In this document: piece by piece, positions 10,086 through 18,898 of the stretch
Numbering within the stretch: the stretch's first letter is position 1
How the letters are laid out: each line of letters begins with the position of its first letter
From: Rhodobacteraceae bacterium S2214
GTDB lineage: Bacteria > Pseudomonadota > Alphaproteobacteria > Rhodobacterales > Rhodobacteraceae
NCBI GenBank assembly: GCA_025141675.1
Contig: CP081161.1
Location: 558,001 to 622,000, forward strand
Direction of reading: 5' to 3'
DNA length: 64,000 nt
The notes under the pieces: generated by a model
The model's input: only the letters and a program-made list of their open reading frames with translations
The model's database searches: none
Told to the model about the DNA's origin: nothing
Translations under genes and position numbers: made by a program

Positions 10086-11399
10086 ATGAAACTCACCAAT
10101 ACACTTTTTGCGGGGGCAGCACTGGCAGCATTGCCAAGCTTCGCCTTTGCCCAAGAGGCAGCCGCACCGGGGTTCGATGAAATCGGCCCTTACATCATGA
10201 CAACCTTCTTGTTCTTGGTTGCAGGCTTCCTCGTGTTTTTCATGGCCGCAGGCTTTGCAATGCTCGAAGCTGGCCTTGTGCGCGGCAAAAACGTTGCCAT
10301 GCAGCTGACCAAAAACATCGCGTTGTTCTCTATTGCGTCCATCATGTACTGGCTGGTTGGCTTCAACCTGATGTACCCGGGCGAATTCAACGGCTACCTC
10401 GGCCCAATCTTCGGCACAACAACATGGCTCGAGCCAGTTGGTCTTGATGCAGCTGACGCAGCACTTGATTACGCATCAGTTGCATCCGACTTCTTCTTCC
10501 AGCTGATGTTTGTTGCGGCAACTGCGTCCATCGTTTCTGGTGCACTTGCTGAGCGTATCAAACTGTGGCCGTTCCTGATCTTCGTCGCAATCCTGACAGG
10601 CCTGATGTACCCAATCTCGGGTTCTTGGCAGTGGGGCGGCGGTTGGTTGTCCGAAATGGGCTTCTCTGACTTCGCCGGTTCTACAATCGTACACTCTGTC
10701 GGTGGCTGGGCTGCTTTGGCTGGTGCGATCATCCTTGGGCCACGTCTGGGCAAATACAAAGATGGCCGTACTGTTCCAATGCCGGGTTCAAACCTTGCAC
10801 TTGCAACACTGGGTACATTCATCCTGTGGCTCGGTTGGTTCGGCTTTAACGGTGGTTCACAGCTTGCTGCGGGTACTGTTGGCGACATCACTGACATCGG
10901 CCGTATCTTTGCGAACACAAACATGGCAGCAGCATCCGGGGCAGTAGCCGCGCTGATCCTGACGCAAATCATGTACAAAAAGGTCGACCTGACAATGGTT
11001 CTGAACGGCGCGCTTGCTGGTCTGGTTTCCATCACAGCTGAACCGCTTGCTCCAACACTGCTCGGCGCATTGCTGACAGGTGCTGTAGGTGGTGTGATCG
11101 TGGTCTTCGCGGTTCCGCTTCTCGACAAGCTGAAAATCGACGACGTTGTTGGTGCGATCCCTGTTCACCTGCTTGCAGGTATCTGGGGTACACTCGCAGT
11201 GGCCTTCTACACAGGCAACTGGGGCGCACAGATCACTGGTATCGTAGCTTACGGTGTCTTCACATTCGTCATCGCTGGTGTGATCTGGTTCATCCTGAAA
11301 GCAACAGTAGGTATCCGCGTCAGCGAAGAAGCCGAGATCAACGGTCTCGACATGGCTGAGCTCGGCATGGAAGCTTACCCAGAGTTCAACAAAGGCTAA
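10086..11399 (+). CDS. amtB: Ammonium transporter AmtB
   Basis: A 437-residue integral membrane protein with a cleavable signal peptide (MKLTNTLFAGAALAALPSFAFA) and about eleven transmembrane helices. Conserved pieces are FFMAAGFAMLEAGLVRGKNVAMQLTKN, the pore histidine region TIVHSVGGWAAL, GTFILWLGWFGFNGGS and the second pore histidine in PVHLLAGIWGTLA. The C-terminal cytoplasmic tail contacts PII. A strong intrinsic terminator follows. Its codon use looks softer (more A/T-ending codons) than that of its neighbours. Confidence 0.97.
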   Translation: MKLTNTLFAGAALAALPSFAFAQEAAAPGFDEIGPYIMTTFLFLVAGFLVFFMAAGFAMLEAGLVRGKNVAMQLTKNIALFSIASIMYWLVGFNLMYPGEFNGYLGPIFGTTTWLEPVGLDAADAALDYASVASDFFFQLMFVAATASIVSGALAERIKLWPFLIFVAILTGLMYPISGSWQWGGGWLSEMGFSDFAGSTIVHSVGGWAALAGAIILGPRLGKYKDGRTVPMPGSNLALATLGTFILWLGWFGFNGGSQLAAGTVGDITDIGRIFANTNMAAASGAVAALILTQIMYKKVDLTMVLNGALAGLVSITAEPLAPTLLGALLTGAVGGVIVVFAVPLLDKLKIDDVVGAIPVHLLAGIWGTLAVAFYTGNWGAQITGIVAYGVFTFVIAGVIWFILKATVGIRVSEEAEINGLDMAELGMEAYPEFNKG

Positions 11400-11439
11400 A
11401 CCCCTCCTCCTTCCTTCCTAGGGGACTAGCAAACTTAAG

Positions 11440-11468
11440 CCCGGCCGCATCATGTGGCCGGGTTTTTT
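11440..11468 (+). terminator. Intrinsic terminator after amtB
   Basis: Seven-base perfect stem CCCGGCC (11440-11446) and GGCCGGG (11456-11462) with a nine-base loop, followed by six T (11463-11468). It ends the glnK-amtB transcript. Confidence 0.92.
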
Positions 11469-11652
11469 CGTTCCAGCAGGAGGAATTTCAACAGTCCTAG
11501 CTGTAGTGTGGGATAATCTTGCTTGAATTACGATAAATGCGGGTAATTCTTCCGATCACAGTTCGATTGGTGCCAATAAACGGAAAACCTTGCGCAATTT
11601 CTGGGCCATTCTCCCATCAACCACGAATCCTTCTATCTGCGGAGTGCCACCG

Positions 11653-12654
11653 ATGATCCAGACACCATACCTTCTGTTCTTGGGCGACGCGCCTGACCAA
11701 CTTGCCGCCAAAGTTGCCATCGGCATCAAAGACTGGCGTCCAGAGAATGCTGTCGGTCAATTCCGCATGGCGGGTTGCGGGGCTGATCTTGGGATCACTG
11801 AGATGACGCTGGAAGAAGGCCTTGCCGCTGGTGCCAAGACATTGGTCATCGGCGTGGCCAACCGGGGCGGCGTGATTTCCGACGCTTGGAAAGAGGTGCT
11901 CGTTCAGGCGTTGAACATGGGCTACGACATCGCGTCCGGTTTGCATAACCTGCTGCGCGACGAAAACGAACTGATGGCAGCGGCCCGTGTAAATGGCCGG
12001 ACATTGTTCGACGTGCGTATCCCGTCTGTAGCGTACCCAATCGCGAATGGTGTGAAGCGGACAGGCAAGCGGTGCTTGGCCGTCGGGACCGATTGTTCCG
12101 TGGGCAAGATGTATACTGGCCTGTGCATGGACGCTGAAATGCAGAAACGCGGGATGAAGACCACGTTCCGCCCTACAGGCCAGACAGGTATCCTGATCAC
12201 CGGTGGCGGTGTACCTTTGGACGCGGTTATCGCCGATTTCATGGCGGGTGCGGTCGAATATTTGACACCTGACAACGACGCGGATCACTGGGACCACATC
12301 GAAGGGCAGGGCAGCCTATTCCACGTGTCTTATTCTGGCGTGACAATGGCCCTGATCCACGGCGGCCAGCCTGACGCGATTGTTCTGGCGCACGAACCAA
12401 CGCGGACGCATATGCGCGGTTTGCCGACCTATGACCTGCCATCGCTCGAGGCGTTGCGCGACATGGTCCTGCCGATTGCGCGTGTGGCGAACCCCGATTG
12501 CCAGATCGTCGGTATCTCCGTGAACACGCAGCATCTGTCGGATGAAGAGGCGAAAGTCTGTGTCGCGGAAATCGAAGACCGCATGGGTCTGCCAACCACC
12601 GATCCGTTCCGCTATGGTGCGGCAAAGCTGGTGGACGCTCTCGAAGCGATCTAA
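11653..12654 (+). CDS. dgcN: DUF1611 protein, D-glutamate N-acetyltransferase (DgcN)
   Basis: A 333-residue DUF1611 protein. The ATG at 11653 (MIQTPYLLFLGDAPDQLAAK) is taken because family proteins start there and GGAG lies at 11641-11644. It has a Rossmann-like N-terminal half and a P-loop-like GTDCSVGK (145-152), followed by RPTGQTGILITGGGVPLDAV and DAIVLAHEPTR. DUF1611 proteins next to this enolase-type partner have been characterised in marine bacteria as DgcN, which acetylates D-glutamate to N-acetyl-D-glutamate. That assignment here rests on family and on the adjacent dgcA. It is the first gene of a three-gene operon ending at 14579. Confidence 0.85.
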   Translation: MIQTPYLLFLGDAPDQLAAKVAIGIKDWRPENAVGQFRMAGCGADLGITEMTLEEGLAAGAKTLVIGVANRGGVISDAWKEVLVQALNMGYDIASGLHNLLRDENELMAAARVNGRTLFDVRIPSVAYPIANGVKRTGKRCLAVGTDCSVGKMYTGLCMDAEMQKRGMKTTFRPTGQTGILITGGGVPLDAVIADFMAGAVEYLTPDNDADHWDHIEGQGSLFHVSYSGVTMALIHGGQPDAIVLAHEPTRTHMRGLPTYDLPSLEALRDMVLPIARVANPDCQIVGISVNTQHLSDEEAKVCVAEIEDRMGLPTTDPFRYGAAKLVDALEAI

Positions 12655-12671
12655 ACATCTGCAAACGGGGG

Positions 12672-12740
12672 CGAATTTTCGTGAAAATTCGTCGGGGGCC
12701 AGCCCCCGTACCCCCGGGATATAGAGAAACCCAAAGAAGG
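12672..12740 (+). repeat. Intergenic double-hairpin repeat, copy A
   Basis: The dgcN-dgcA gap holds CGAATTTTC/GAAAATTCG (12672-12691), the palindrome GGGGGCCAGCCCCC (12694-12707), then CCCCCGGGATAT and a purine-rich end AAAGAAGG. The end supplies the ribosome site of dgcA. The same modules recur at 27605, 41840 and 49785. Confidence 0.85.
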
Positions 12741-12748
12741 TGGGCCGC

Positions 12749-13714
12749 ATGGACATTCAAGTAACGCGTGACGTGTTTCAACTGGCGCAGGTGTTTACCA
12801 TCAGCCGTGGGTCGCGGACGCAGGCCGAGGTATTGACGGTGCGGGTTGCGGACGGCGATCACGTCGGTATGGGTGAATGTGTGCCCTATGCACGCTATGG
12901 CGAGAGCCTTGATAGCGTCACGGCCGAGATTATGGGGCTGCCTGCGGATCTGACACGCCAAGCGCTGCAAGATCTGTTGCCGGCCGGCGCTGCCCGCAAT
13001 GCCGTTGATTGCGCGTTGTGGGATTTGGAGGCGAAGCAGGCGGGCAAGCGCGTTTGGGATATGCTGGGTGTTCCTGCGCCAAAGCCAGAAATCACTGCGT
13101 ATACCTTGTCGCTTGATTCCCCCGAAAAGATGCAAGAGCAGGCGGCGTTGAACGCCCATCGTCCGCTTTTGAAGATCAAGCTTGGCACGCCGGACGATAT
13201 GGCCCGGTTGGAAGCTGTACGGCGCGGTGCCCCTGCGTCTCGGATCATTGTCGATGCCAACGAAGGCTGGACTGCTGAGGTTTACGCCGAACTCGCCCCG
13301 CATTTGCTGCGCCTTGGGGTGCAGATGGTGGAACAGCCGTTGCCTGCGGGTGACGACGACATGCTGTCCGAAATCGCACGCCCGCTGCCTGTTTGCGCCG
13401 ATGAGGCCTGCCATGATCGCACGTCTTTGCCCAAACTGAAGGGCAAATACGACATGGTGAACATCAAACTGGATAAAACCGGCGGGCTGACAGAGGCGCT
13501 TTTGCTCAAGCAAGATGCTATTGCTGCGGGCTACGATGTCATGGTCGGCTGCATGGTCGGATCATCGCTTGCCATGGCCCCAGCGGTACTTTTAGCCCAA
13601 GGTGTGGCGTTCACGGACCTTGACGGCCCGCTTCTGTTGGCCGAAGACCGCGATGAACCTTTGATATTTGACGAGGCGGGCGTGCACGCACCTACCGCCG
13701 GACTATGGGGATAA
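12749..13714 (+). CDS. dgcA: N-acetyl-D-glutamate racemase/dipeptide epimerase, enolase superfamily (DgcA)
   Basis: A 321-residue muconate-lactonizing/dipeptide-epimerase-type enolase. The ATG at 12749 follows AAGAAGG at 12734-12740; a GTG nine bases earlier lacks such spacing. Catalytic features are the KxK motif (K142, K144, LLKIKLG), metal ligands D169 (VDANEGW), E195 (VEQPLPAG) and D218 (CADEACHD), and K240 (VNIKLDKTGG). In the DgcN-DgcA pathway this enzyme racemises N-acetyl-D-glutamate to N-acetyl-L-glutamate, which feeds L-glutamate or arginine metabolism. By fold alone, an L-Ala-D/L-Glu epimerase role remains possible; dgcN next door favours DgcA. The downstream transaminase starts four bases after the stop. 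Confidence 0.87.
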   Translation: MDIQVTRDVFQLAQVFTISRGSRTQAEVLTVRVADGDHVGMGECVPYARYGESLDSVTAEIMGLPADLTRQALQDLLPAGAARNAVDCALWDLEAKQAGKRVWDMLGVPAPKPEITAYTLSLDSPEKMQEQAALNAHRPLLKIKLGTPDDMARLEAVRRGAPASRIIVDANEGWTAEVYAELAPHLLRLGVQMVEQPLPAGDDDMLSEIARPLPVCADEACHDRTSLPKLKGKYDMVNIKLDKTGGLTEALLLKQDAIAAGYDVMVGCMVGSSLAMAPAVLLAQGVAFTDLDGPLLLAEDRDEPLIFDEAGVHAPTAGLWG

Positions 13715-13718
13715 CGCG

Positions 13719-14579
13719 ATGCGCACAGTATATTTGAACGGCAACTACGTACCTGAAAACGAAGCGCAGGTGTCGATCTTTGATCGCGGCTTCCTGATGG
13801 CGGACGGCGTTTACGAAGTGACGTCAGTCTTGGACGGCAAGTTGATCGACTTTGACGGTCACGCGAAACGTCTGGAGCGGTCCTTGAACGAACTTGGCAT
13901 GCAAAAGCCTGATTGCTTTGACGATCTGCTGGCGATCCACCGCGAGCTGGTGAAGGTGAACGAAATCAACGAAGGCATGATCTATCTGCAAATCACGCGG
14001 GGCGCGCCCGATGACCGTGATTTTGTCTACCCTGATCCCGAAACGGTAAAGCCGACCGTCGTTCTGTTCACGCAGAACAAGCCGGGTCTGGCCGATAGCC
14101 CCGCTGCCAAGAAGGGGATGAAAGTGATCTCTATTGAGGATCAGCGCTGGGCCCGTCGCGACATCAAGACCGTTCAGCTGCTGTACCCGTCGATGGCGAA
14201 GATGGCTGCGAAAGCAGCTGGCGCTGATGATGCATGGATGGTCGAAGATGGCATGGTGACCGAAGGGTCATCCAACAACGCCTATATCGTCAAAGGCAAC
14301 ACGATCATCACGCGTCACCTTGGCAACGAAATCCTGCACGGGATCACCCGCGCTGCCGTTCTGCGCTTCGCCCGCGAAGCCCAGATGCAAGTCGAAGAAC
14401 GCAGCTTTACCATCGCAGAAGCCCAAGAGGCTGACGAGGCGTTTATCACCTCTGCGTCCACTTTCGTGATGCCGGTGGTCGAGATTGACGAAAAGCCAAT
14501 CGGCGACGGCACGCCGGGGTCCATCGCGCCGCGTCTGCGCGAAATCTACCTCGAAGAAAGCCGTAAGATGGCGATCTAA
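13719..14579 (+). CDS. dat: D-amino acid aminotransferase (class IV PLP)
   Basis: A 286-residue class IV aminotransferase. The ATG at 13719 gives MRTVYLNGNYVPENEAQVSIFDRGFLMADGVYE, the usual N-terminus. K150 in RRDIKTVQLL is the PLP lysine, in the R-x-D-I-K context typical of D-amino acid transaminases rather than branched-chain ones, and E182 in TEGSSNN is the cofactor-contact glutamate. It would move amino groups between D-amino acids and 2-oxoglutarate, making D-glutamate. Placed four bases after dgcA, it could feed D-alanine and other D-amino acids nitrogen into the DgcN-DgcA route. A strong terminator follows. Confidence 0.88.
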   Translation: MRTVYLNGNYVPENEAQVSIFDRGFLMADGVYEVTSVLDGKLIDFDGHAKRLERSLNELGMQKPDCFDDLLAIHRELVKVNEINEGMIYLQITRGAPDDRDFVYPDPETVKPTVVLFTQNKPGLADSPAAKKGMKVISIEDQRWARRDIKTVQLLYPSMAKMAAKAAGADDAWMVEDGMVTEGSSNNAYIVKGNTIITRHLGNEILHGITRAAVLRFAREAQMQVEERSFTIAEAQEADEAFITSASTFVMPVVEIDEKPIGDGTPGSIAPRLREIYLEESRKMAI

Positions 14580-14596
14580 GCCAGATCACCACGCAC

Positions 14597-14640
14597 AAAA
14601 AAGGGGCGTCCTTTGCGAAAAGGACGCCCCTTTTGTTTGA
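14597..14640. terminator. Bidirectional intrinsic terminator between dat and the RTX gene
   Basis: A long near-perfect hairpin: AAGGGGCGTCCTTT pairs with AAAGGACGCCCCTT around a short GCGA loop. A-rich bases precede it and TTTTGTTTGATTT follows, so it can end transcription from both convergent genes. Confidence 0.92.
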
Positions 14641-14644
14641 TTTA

Positions 14645-16072
14645 TTAGGATGTGGCTTCGGGGATCAATGCCACGACATTGATGTTCGTCGCTGTTGTCA
14701 GGCTGATCCGTGCGAGGATCGCAACCTCTTGCCCGTCAACCGTCACAAGCGTGTCCGCGCCGTTGTTCACAGGGCCAAGCGTGATCGTGCCAGTCCCATC
14801 ACCCATCGCGATATTCAGGATATCCTCGGCCGGATCGAAATCCTTGATGGTCACGGGATCATCGGTCACGTCTTCGACGCTGACGACGGCCAGATCGTTA
14901 CCTGCACCCAATTTCACAAGATCACCGTCGTCGGCCAAAACAGCGTCATCGCCAGAGCCGAGCGTCACCTCGTCTGCGCCATCGCTGGCCAAATCGCGGA
15001 CATCGACGATATCGTTCTCGGACCCGCCGCGCACGGTGTCGTTGCCATCGCGATCAACGACAATATCGTTGCCCGCACCTGCCTTGATTAGATCATCACC
15101 GGCACCACCACGGATCAGGTCGTCACCGCTATTGCCTGCAATCACGTCATCGCCGGACCCGCCATACAGCACATCCGTCTCGCGCCCGCCGTCGATTGTG
15201 TCGTCGCCCGCGCCGCCATAAGCGATGTCCTGACCCAGACCCGTATCAATCGTTTCATCGCCATCGGTACCCGCAATAAGATCAGAGTCTTCGTCGGCGG
15301 TTTGCACGATTTCCCGACCGAATAGGCTGATGTTCACGGTTTCGGGGTCGGTTACGCCTTCAAGGATAATCGCGGTTTGGTCGCCTACGTTGATCAACGT
15401 ATTTTCACCCGCTTCATCAGGCGTGATCGTCAGTTCGCTGCCGTCAAAGATCGCAGGAATTTCCAATTCGATCCGTTCGCGGGCCTCATAATCGGTGATG
15501 GTTGTGGGTTCGCCTTCGTTATCCCACCGCACGGCAAAGGCGTCGTTGCCACCCCCACCTGAAATCTCGTCGCCTTCATCACCAATCAGGATGTCATTGC
15601 CGAAGCCGCCGAATAGCGTGTCGGCTTCATCTTCACCGGTGCCCGCATCAAGCGCCATGATCAGGTCTGCGCCAAGATCGCCATAGATCGTGTCCGCACC
15701 GGCGTCGTCCATGATCGCATCGTCGCCATCACCACCACGTGTCAGATCATCGCCTTCGTTATTTCCGGCAGAGAAATCATTCCCCTCCCCCAAAAACACG
15801 CGGTCATCGCCCGCGCCGCCCGTGACTGTATCATCGCCGTCGAATGCACGGATCAGGTCGTCGCCTTCGGTGCCTTCTTCGGTGTCATCGCCTGCGGTCA
15901 GATCCAGAAAGTTTGTGACTGGGGCCGTGGCCGCCGTTGGTGTGTCCGGCTGATCCGCGTCATCACTAGAGCCGCTATCGCCTGCGACGTCACCGGCAGA
16001 TGAACTGCCGCTGTCGCTAAACAAAAGGCCCGATAAGCCAAGCAAAATCAGTACTGGTAAAACAAATTCCAT
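14645..16072 (-). CDS. RTX-repeat calcium-binding protein with an N-terminal membrane helix
   Basis: A 475-residue acidic protein. The N-terminus MEFVLPVLILLGLSGLLFSDSG is a hydrophobic helix, then a Ser/Asp/Gly linker (to about residue 50). Two blocks of hemolysin-type nonapeptides follow (GGAGDDRVF, GGDGDDAIM and GGFGNDILI; then GGAGDDTID, GGSGDDVIA, GGAGDDLIK, AGAGNDIVV), with beta-rich stretches between and after (TITDYEARERIELEIPAIF; VTIKDFDPAEDILNIAMG). Such repeats bind calcium outside the cell. Most RTX proteins have no N-terminal helix and leave through a type I exporter by a C-terminal signal; here the helix suggests a Sec-dependent anchor. A GGGGGT ribosome site precedes the ATG. 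No enzymatic domain is seen. Confidence 0.88.
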   Translation of the reverse strand: MEFVLPVLILLGLSGLLFSDSGSSSAGDVAGDSGSSDDADQPDTPTAATAPVTNFLDLTAGDDTEEGTEGDDLIRAFDGDDTVTGGAGDDRVFLGEGNDFSAGNNEGDDLTRGGDGDDAIMDDAGADTIYGDLGADLIMALDAGTGEDEADTLFGGFGNDILIGDEGDEISGGGGNDAFAVRWDNEGEPTTITDYEARERIELEIPAIFDGSELTITPDEAGENTLINVGDQTAIILEGVTDPETVNISLFGREIVQTADEDSDLIAGTDGDETIDTGLGQDIAYGGAGDDTIDGGRETDVLYGGSGDDVIAGNSGDDLIRGGAGDDLIKAGAGNDIVVDRDGNDTVRGGSENDIVDVRDLASDGADEVTLGSGDDAVLADDGDLVKLGAGNDLAVVSVEDVTDDPVTIKDFDPAEDILNIAMGDGTGTITLGPVNNGADTLVTVDGQEVAILARISLTTATNINVVALIPEATS

Positions 16073-16240
16073 ATTCGACCCCCATCGAAATGACTTTTAC
16101 GCTGCACCCGTTGATCGGCGTGCAGCGCTATAATGACCCCAATAGGACCCGTTCAGGCTGTATGGTCAAGCAGTTAGGTTGAGGGTGTTTCTTATTGTGG
16201 ATCAATGCGATGCCATGGCTCGCATTGTTTCCGCATCGGA

Positions 16241-16540
16241 TTACTTCTCTGGATGGCTTTCCGCGAATGCGGCTTTGGCCGCATCGGACGCGTCTGTCTG
16301 GTGTTTGTCGCGCCAATCGGCAAACGGCATTCCGTAGAACGCTTCACGCCCTGCGTCTTTGTCCATCTCAATACCGCGTTCATTGGCGGCTTCTTGGTAC
16401 CAGCGGCTCAGGCAATTCCGGCAAAACCCTGCAAGGTTCATCATATCGATGTTTTGGGCGTCAGGCCGATCTTCCATTAAATGCTTCTGCAGGCGGCGGA
16501 AAGCGGCGGCTTCGATCTCGATGCGGGTTTGGTCGTCCAT
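16241..16540 (-). CDS. DUF1244 domain protein
   Basis: A 99-residue protein of the small DUF1244 family (MDDQTRIEIEAAAFRRLQKHLMEDRPDAQNIDMMNLAGFCRNCLSRWYQEAA in outline, then YGMPFADWRDKHQ). Family members are about 100 residues, all-helical, and of unknown function; the conserved CRNC pair (C-x2-C) is visible near residues 40-43. It has an AAAGGAT ribosome site and lies 12 bases downstream of the N-formylglutamate amidohydrolase gene on the same strand, so they are probably cotranscribed. Confidence 0.9.
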   Translation of the reverse strand: MDDQTRIEIEAAAFRRLQKHLMEDRPDAQNIDMMNLAGFCRNCLSRWYQEAANERGIEMDKDAGREAFYGMPFADWRDKHQTDASDAAKAAFAESHPEK

Positions 16541-16552
16541 GGTCTTATCCTT

Positions 16553-17290
16553 TCACAGGCCGGTATCGGCCAGAACTTTGTCTAATATCGGGGCGAGCCT
16601 GCCAGCCCACAAGGCCTGTCCGGCAGCATCCGCGATCAAATCATTGCGCAATTCGATCAGGACATTCGGGCGATTGTGGGCCGTTGCATGACGATCAATC
16701 GCATCGTCGGGGAAATAGCCAACATAGGGGGCGTTGTCGCCGACACACCAACCCATCGCTTCACAGGCGGCAATCAGCGGACGCGCCAGACGGTCATCAT
16801 CCGCATAAAGCACACCGATCTCCCACGGGCGCGGCGGGCGTCCTCGCATTTGTGGCGTAAACGAATGAACAGAACAAATCACCGTGTCGTCGCGCCGAGC
16901 AGCCAGATCAGCAAGTGCGGCGTGATAGGGGCGATGCAACCGGTCAAGCCGACGTTCCTTTTCAACTGCATCTGCGTAATGGTTGGCGGGAATGATTGTG
17001 CCATCGGAAAGACGCATCAGCAGGGTCGGGTCACGTTCACCACGGTTCGGATCAATCACCAACCGCGAGAAGTTGGATAGAATCGCAGTTGCCCCTAGGG
17101 CAGTTGCAAGCCCGTGGGTCACCCCAGCGGCGCCAATATCATAGGCAATGTGGCGTTCCATGTCCGCCGCAGGCAGGCCAAGATCGCCCCCATTCACCCA
17201 TTCCGGCACGTGATTTGACGCGTGATCGCTCGTAATTAACCAGCGAGACGGGTTTTTGGGCTCAAGAGTGGTGAAATATTCAACAGTCAT
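16553..17290 (-). CDS. N-formylglutamate amidohydrolase family protein
   Basis: A 245-residue FGase-family hydrolase. The family-like N-terminus is at the ATG 17288-17290 (MTVEYFTTLEPKNPSRWLITSDHASNHVPE); a longer frame would run into the pyruvate kinase promoter. Signatures are SDHASNHVP, the RLVIDPNRG arginine block, VCSVHSFTP-like histidine motif (ICSVHSFTPQMRG), and RPNVLIELRNDLI near the end. The archetype hydrolyses N-formyl-L-glutamate to glutamate plus formate in histidine breakdown, but no hut genes are nearby, so another N-acyl amino acid is possible. It is divergent from pyk with a 124-base gap. Confidence 0.88.
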   Translation of the reverse strand: MTVEYFTTLEPKNPSRWLITSDHASNHVPEWVNGGDLGLPAADMERHIAYDIGAAGVTHGLATALGATAILSNFSRLVIDPNRGERDPTLLMRLSDGTIIPANHYADAVEKERRLDRLHRPYHAALADLAARRDDTVICSVHSFTPQMRGRPPRPWEIGVLYADDDRLARPLIAACEAMGWCVGDNAPYVGYFPDDAIDRHATAHNRPNVLIELRNDLIADAAGQALWAGRLAPILDKVLADTGL

Positions 17291-17414
17291 ACGTGTTTCA
17301 TCAAAATAGAGTTGAGTGCAGTTGTGACGTCCGGGGTTATAAGCAATAAGGGCGCCAAAAGGTGTTATCGCTAACGAAGGCACCTCACGCAGTTGAAGTA
17401 TAAGGATCACCCGT

Positions 17415-18863
17415 ATGAGACGTCACCGCAATGTCAAAATCGTCGCAACACTAGGACCAGCATCTAACGACTACGACATGATCCGTAAGTTGGTTGAAGC
17501 CGGTGCCGACGTGTTCCGTCTGAATATGTCCCACGGTGATCATTCCGAAATCAAAGTGCGTCACGAAATCATTCGCCAAGTTGAAAAAGACCTCAACAGC
17601 CCGATCGGTATTCTGGCCGACCTTCAGGGGCCAAAACTGCGTGTTGGTGTGTTTGCAAACGACGATGGCGAAGAACTGGTGCCGGGCGCAGATTTCCGTC
17701 TCGACCTTGATGACGCGCCGGGTGATCTGACCCGCGTACAGCTGCCGCACACTGAAATTTTCGACGCACTTGAACCGGGCGCGCACCTGCTGGTGAACGA
17801 CGGTAAGATCAAGCTGCGTGTCAAAGACTGCGGCGCGACTTTCGCGAACTGCGAAGTCATCGTTGGCGGCGTGATTTCCAACCGTAAAGGCGTGAACGTG
17901 CCTGACGTGACACTGCCATTGGCCGCGCTGTCTCCAAAAGATCTGAAAGACCTCGAATTCGTGTGCGAATTGGGCGTGGACTGGCTGGCGCTGTCCTTCG
18001 TGCAGCGTGCCGCTGACGTCGAACAAGCCCGCAAACTGTGCAACGGGCGTGCGGCGATCTTGTCCAAGATTGAAAAGCCAAACGCGGTGAAGGCGTTCGA
18101 AGAAATCCTCGCGGTGTCCGACGGTATCATGGTTGCGCGTGGCGATCTGGGTGTTGAACTGCCTGTGCAGAACGTCCCACCAATCCAGAAAAGCTTGATC
18201 CGTAAATGCCGTGCGGCTGCCAAGCCAGTGATCGTGGCGACACAGATGCTCGAATCCATGATCGACAGCCCGATGCCGACACGTGCCGAAGTCTCTGACG
18301 TCGCAACCGCGATCTACGAAGGCACGGACGCGATCATGTTGTCTGCAGAATCTGCGGCTGGGTCTTATCCGGTTGAAGCCGTGACAACGATGTCCAATGT
18401 AGCCGCCGAAGTCGAAGCTGACCCAACCTACACCGACATCATCGAAGCATCCCGCAATTCCACTGGTAAAACAGTGGCCGACGGGATCGTTTCTGCGGCG
18501 CGTGAAATTGCGGAAACCACAGACGTCAAAGCAATCTGCTGTTTCTCCCAATCTGGGACAACAGCATCCTTGGTTGCACGCGAACGCCCGCGGGTGCCGA
18601 TCGTTGCGATGACCAGCTCACCTGAAATCGCGCGGCGTTTGTGCCTGACATGGGGCACCAACTGCGTGGTCACGGGCGACGTTCACCGGTTTAAGGATGC
18701 GGTGATCGCGGCTGTGCGTGCGGCAAAGGCTGAAGACTTGGTCGACGAATCCGACATGATCGTTGTAACAGCTGGTGTGCCCTTCAACACACCGGGTACG
18801 ACGAACATCTTGCGGGTTGCCCCATGTGCAGAAAAGTTGATTTTCACAGCAGATGCTGATTAA
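17415..18863 (+). CDS. pyk: Pyruvate kinase
   Basis: A 482-residue full-length enzyme converting phosphoenolpyruvate and ADP to pyruvate and ATP. It starts MRRHRNVKIVATLGPAS. Landmarks are FRLNMSHGDH, ILADLQGPKLRVG, the catalytic lysine region ILSKIEKPNAVKAFEEI, the metal-binding MVARGDLGVE and the pyruvate kinase signature with ATQMLESMI and PTRAEVSDVATAI...DAIMLSAESA. The B domain (about residues 70-170) and the C-terminal allosteric domain (about 350-480) are both intact. Its nearest downstream gene is a small membrane protein 35 bases away. Confidence 0.98.
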   Translation: MRRHRNVKIVATLGPASNDYDMIRKLVEAGADVFRLNMSHGDHSEIKVRHEIIRQVEKDLNSPIGILADLQGPKLRVGVFANDDGEELVPGADFRLDLDDAPGDLTRVQLPHTEIFDALEPGAHLLVNDGKIKLRVKDCGATFANCEVIVGGVISNRKGVNVPDVTLPLAALSPKDLKDLEFVCELGVDWLALSFVQRAADVEQARKLCNGRAAILSKIEKPNAVKAFEEILAVSDGIMVARGDLGVELPVQNVPPIQKSLIRKCRAAAKPVIVATQMLESMIDSPMPTRAEVSDVATAIYEGTDAIMLSAESAAGSYPVEAVTTMSNVAAEVEADPTYTDIIEASRNSTGKTVADGIVSAAREIAETTDVKAICCFSQSGTTASLVARERPRVPIVAMTSSPEIARRLCLTWGTNCVVTGDVHRFKDAVIAAVRAAKAEDLVDESDMIVVTAGVPFNTPGTTNILRVAPCAEKLIFTADAD

Positions 18864-18898
18864 GGTTTCCTAACGCGAAACAATCGCAGGAAACGGGC

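Noticed and set aside
12239..13513. Minus-strand frame of 424 codons across dgcN and dgcA
   Set aside because: Arg/His-rich translation typical of an antisense shadow; the plus strand carries the catalytic motifs.
14900..15900. Repetitive DNA that could look like a CRISPR or tandem repeat
   Set aside because: It encodes degenerate Gly-Asp nonapeptides of the RTX protein; spacing follows codons and there are no unique spacers.
17451..18551. Minus-strand frame of 366 codons inside pyk
   Set aside because: Antisense shadow of a highly conserved gene; no start context or domain.
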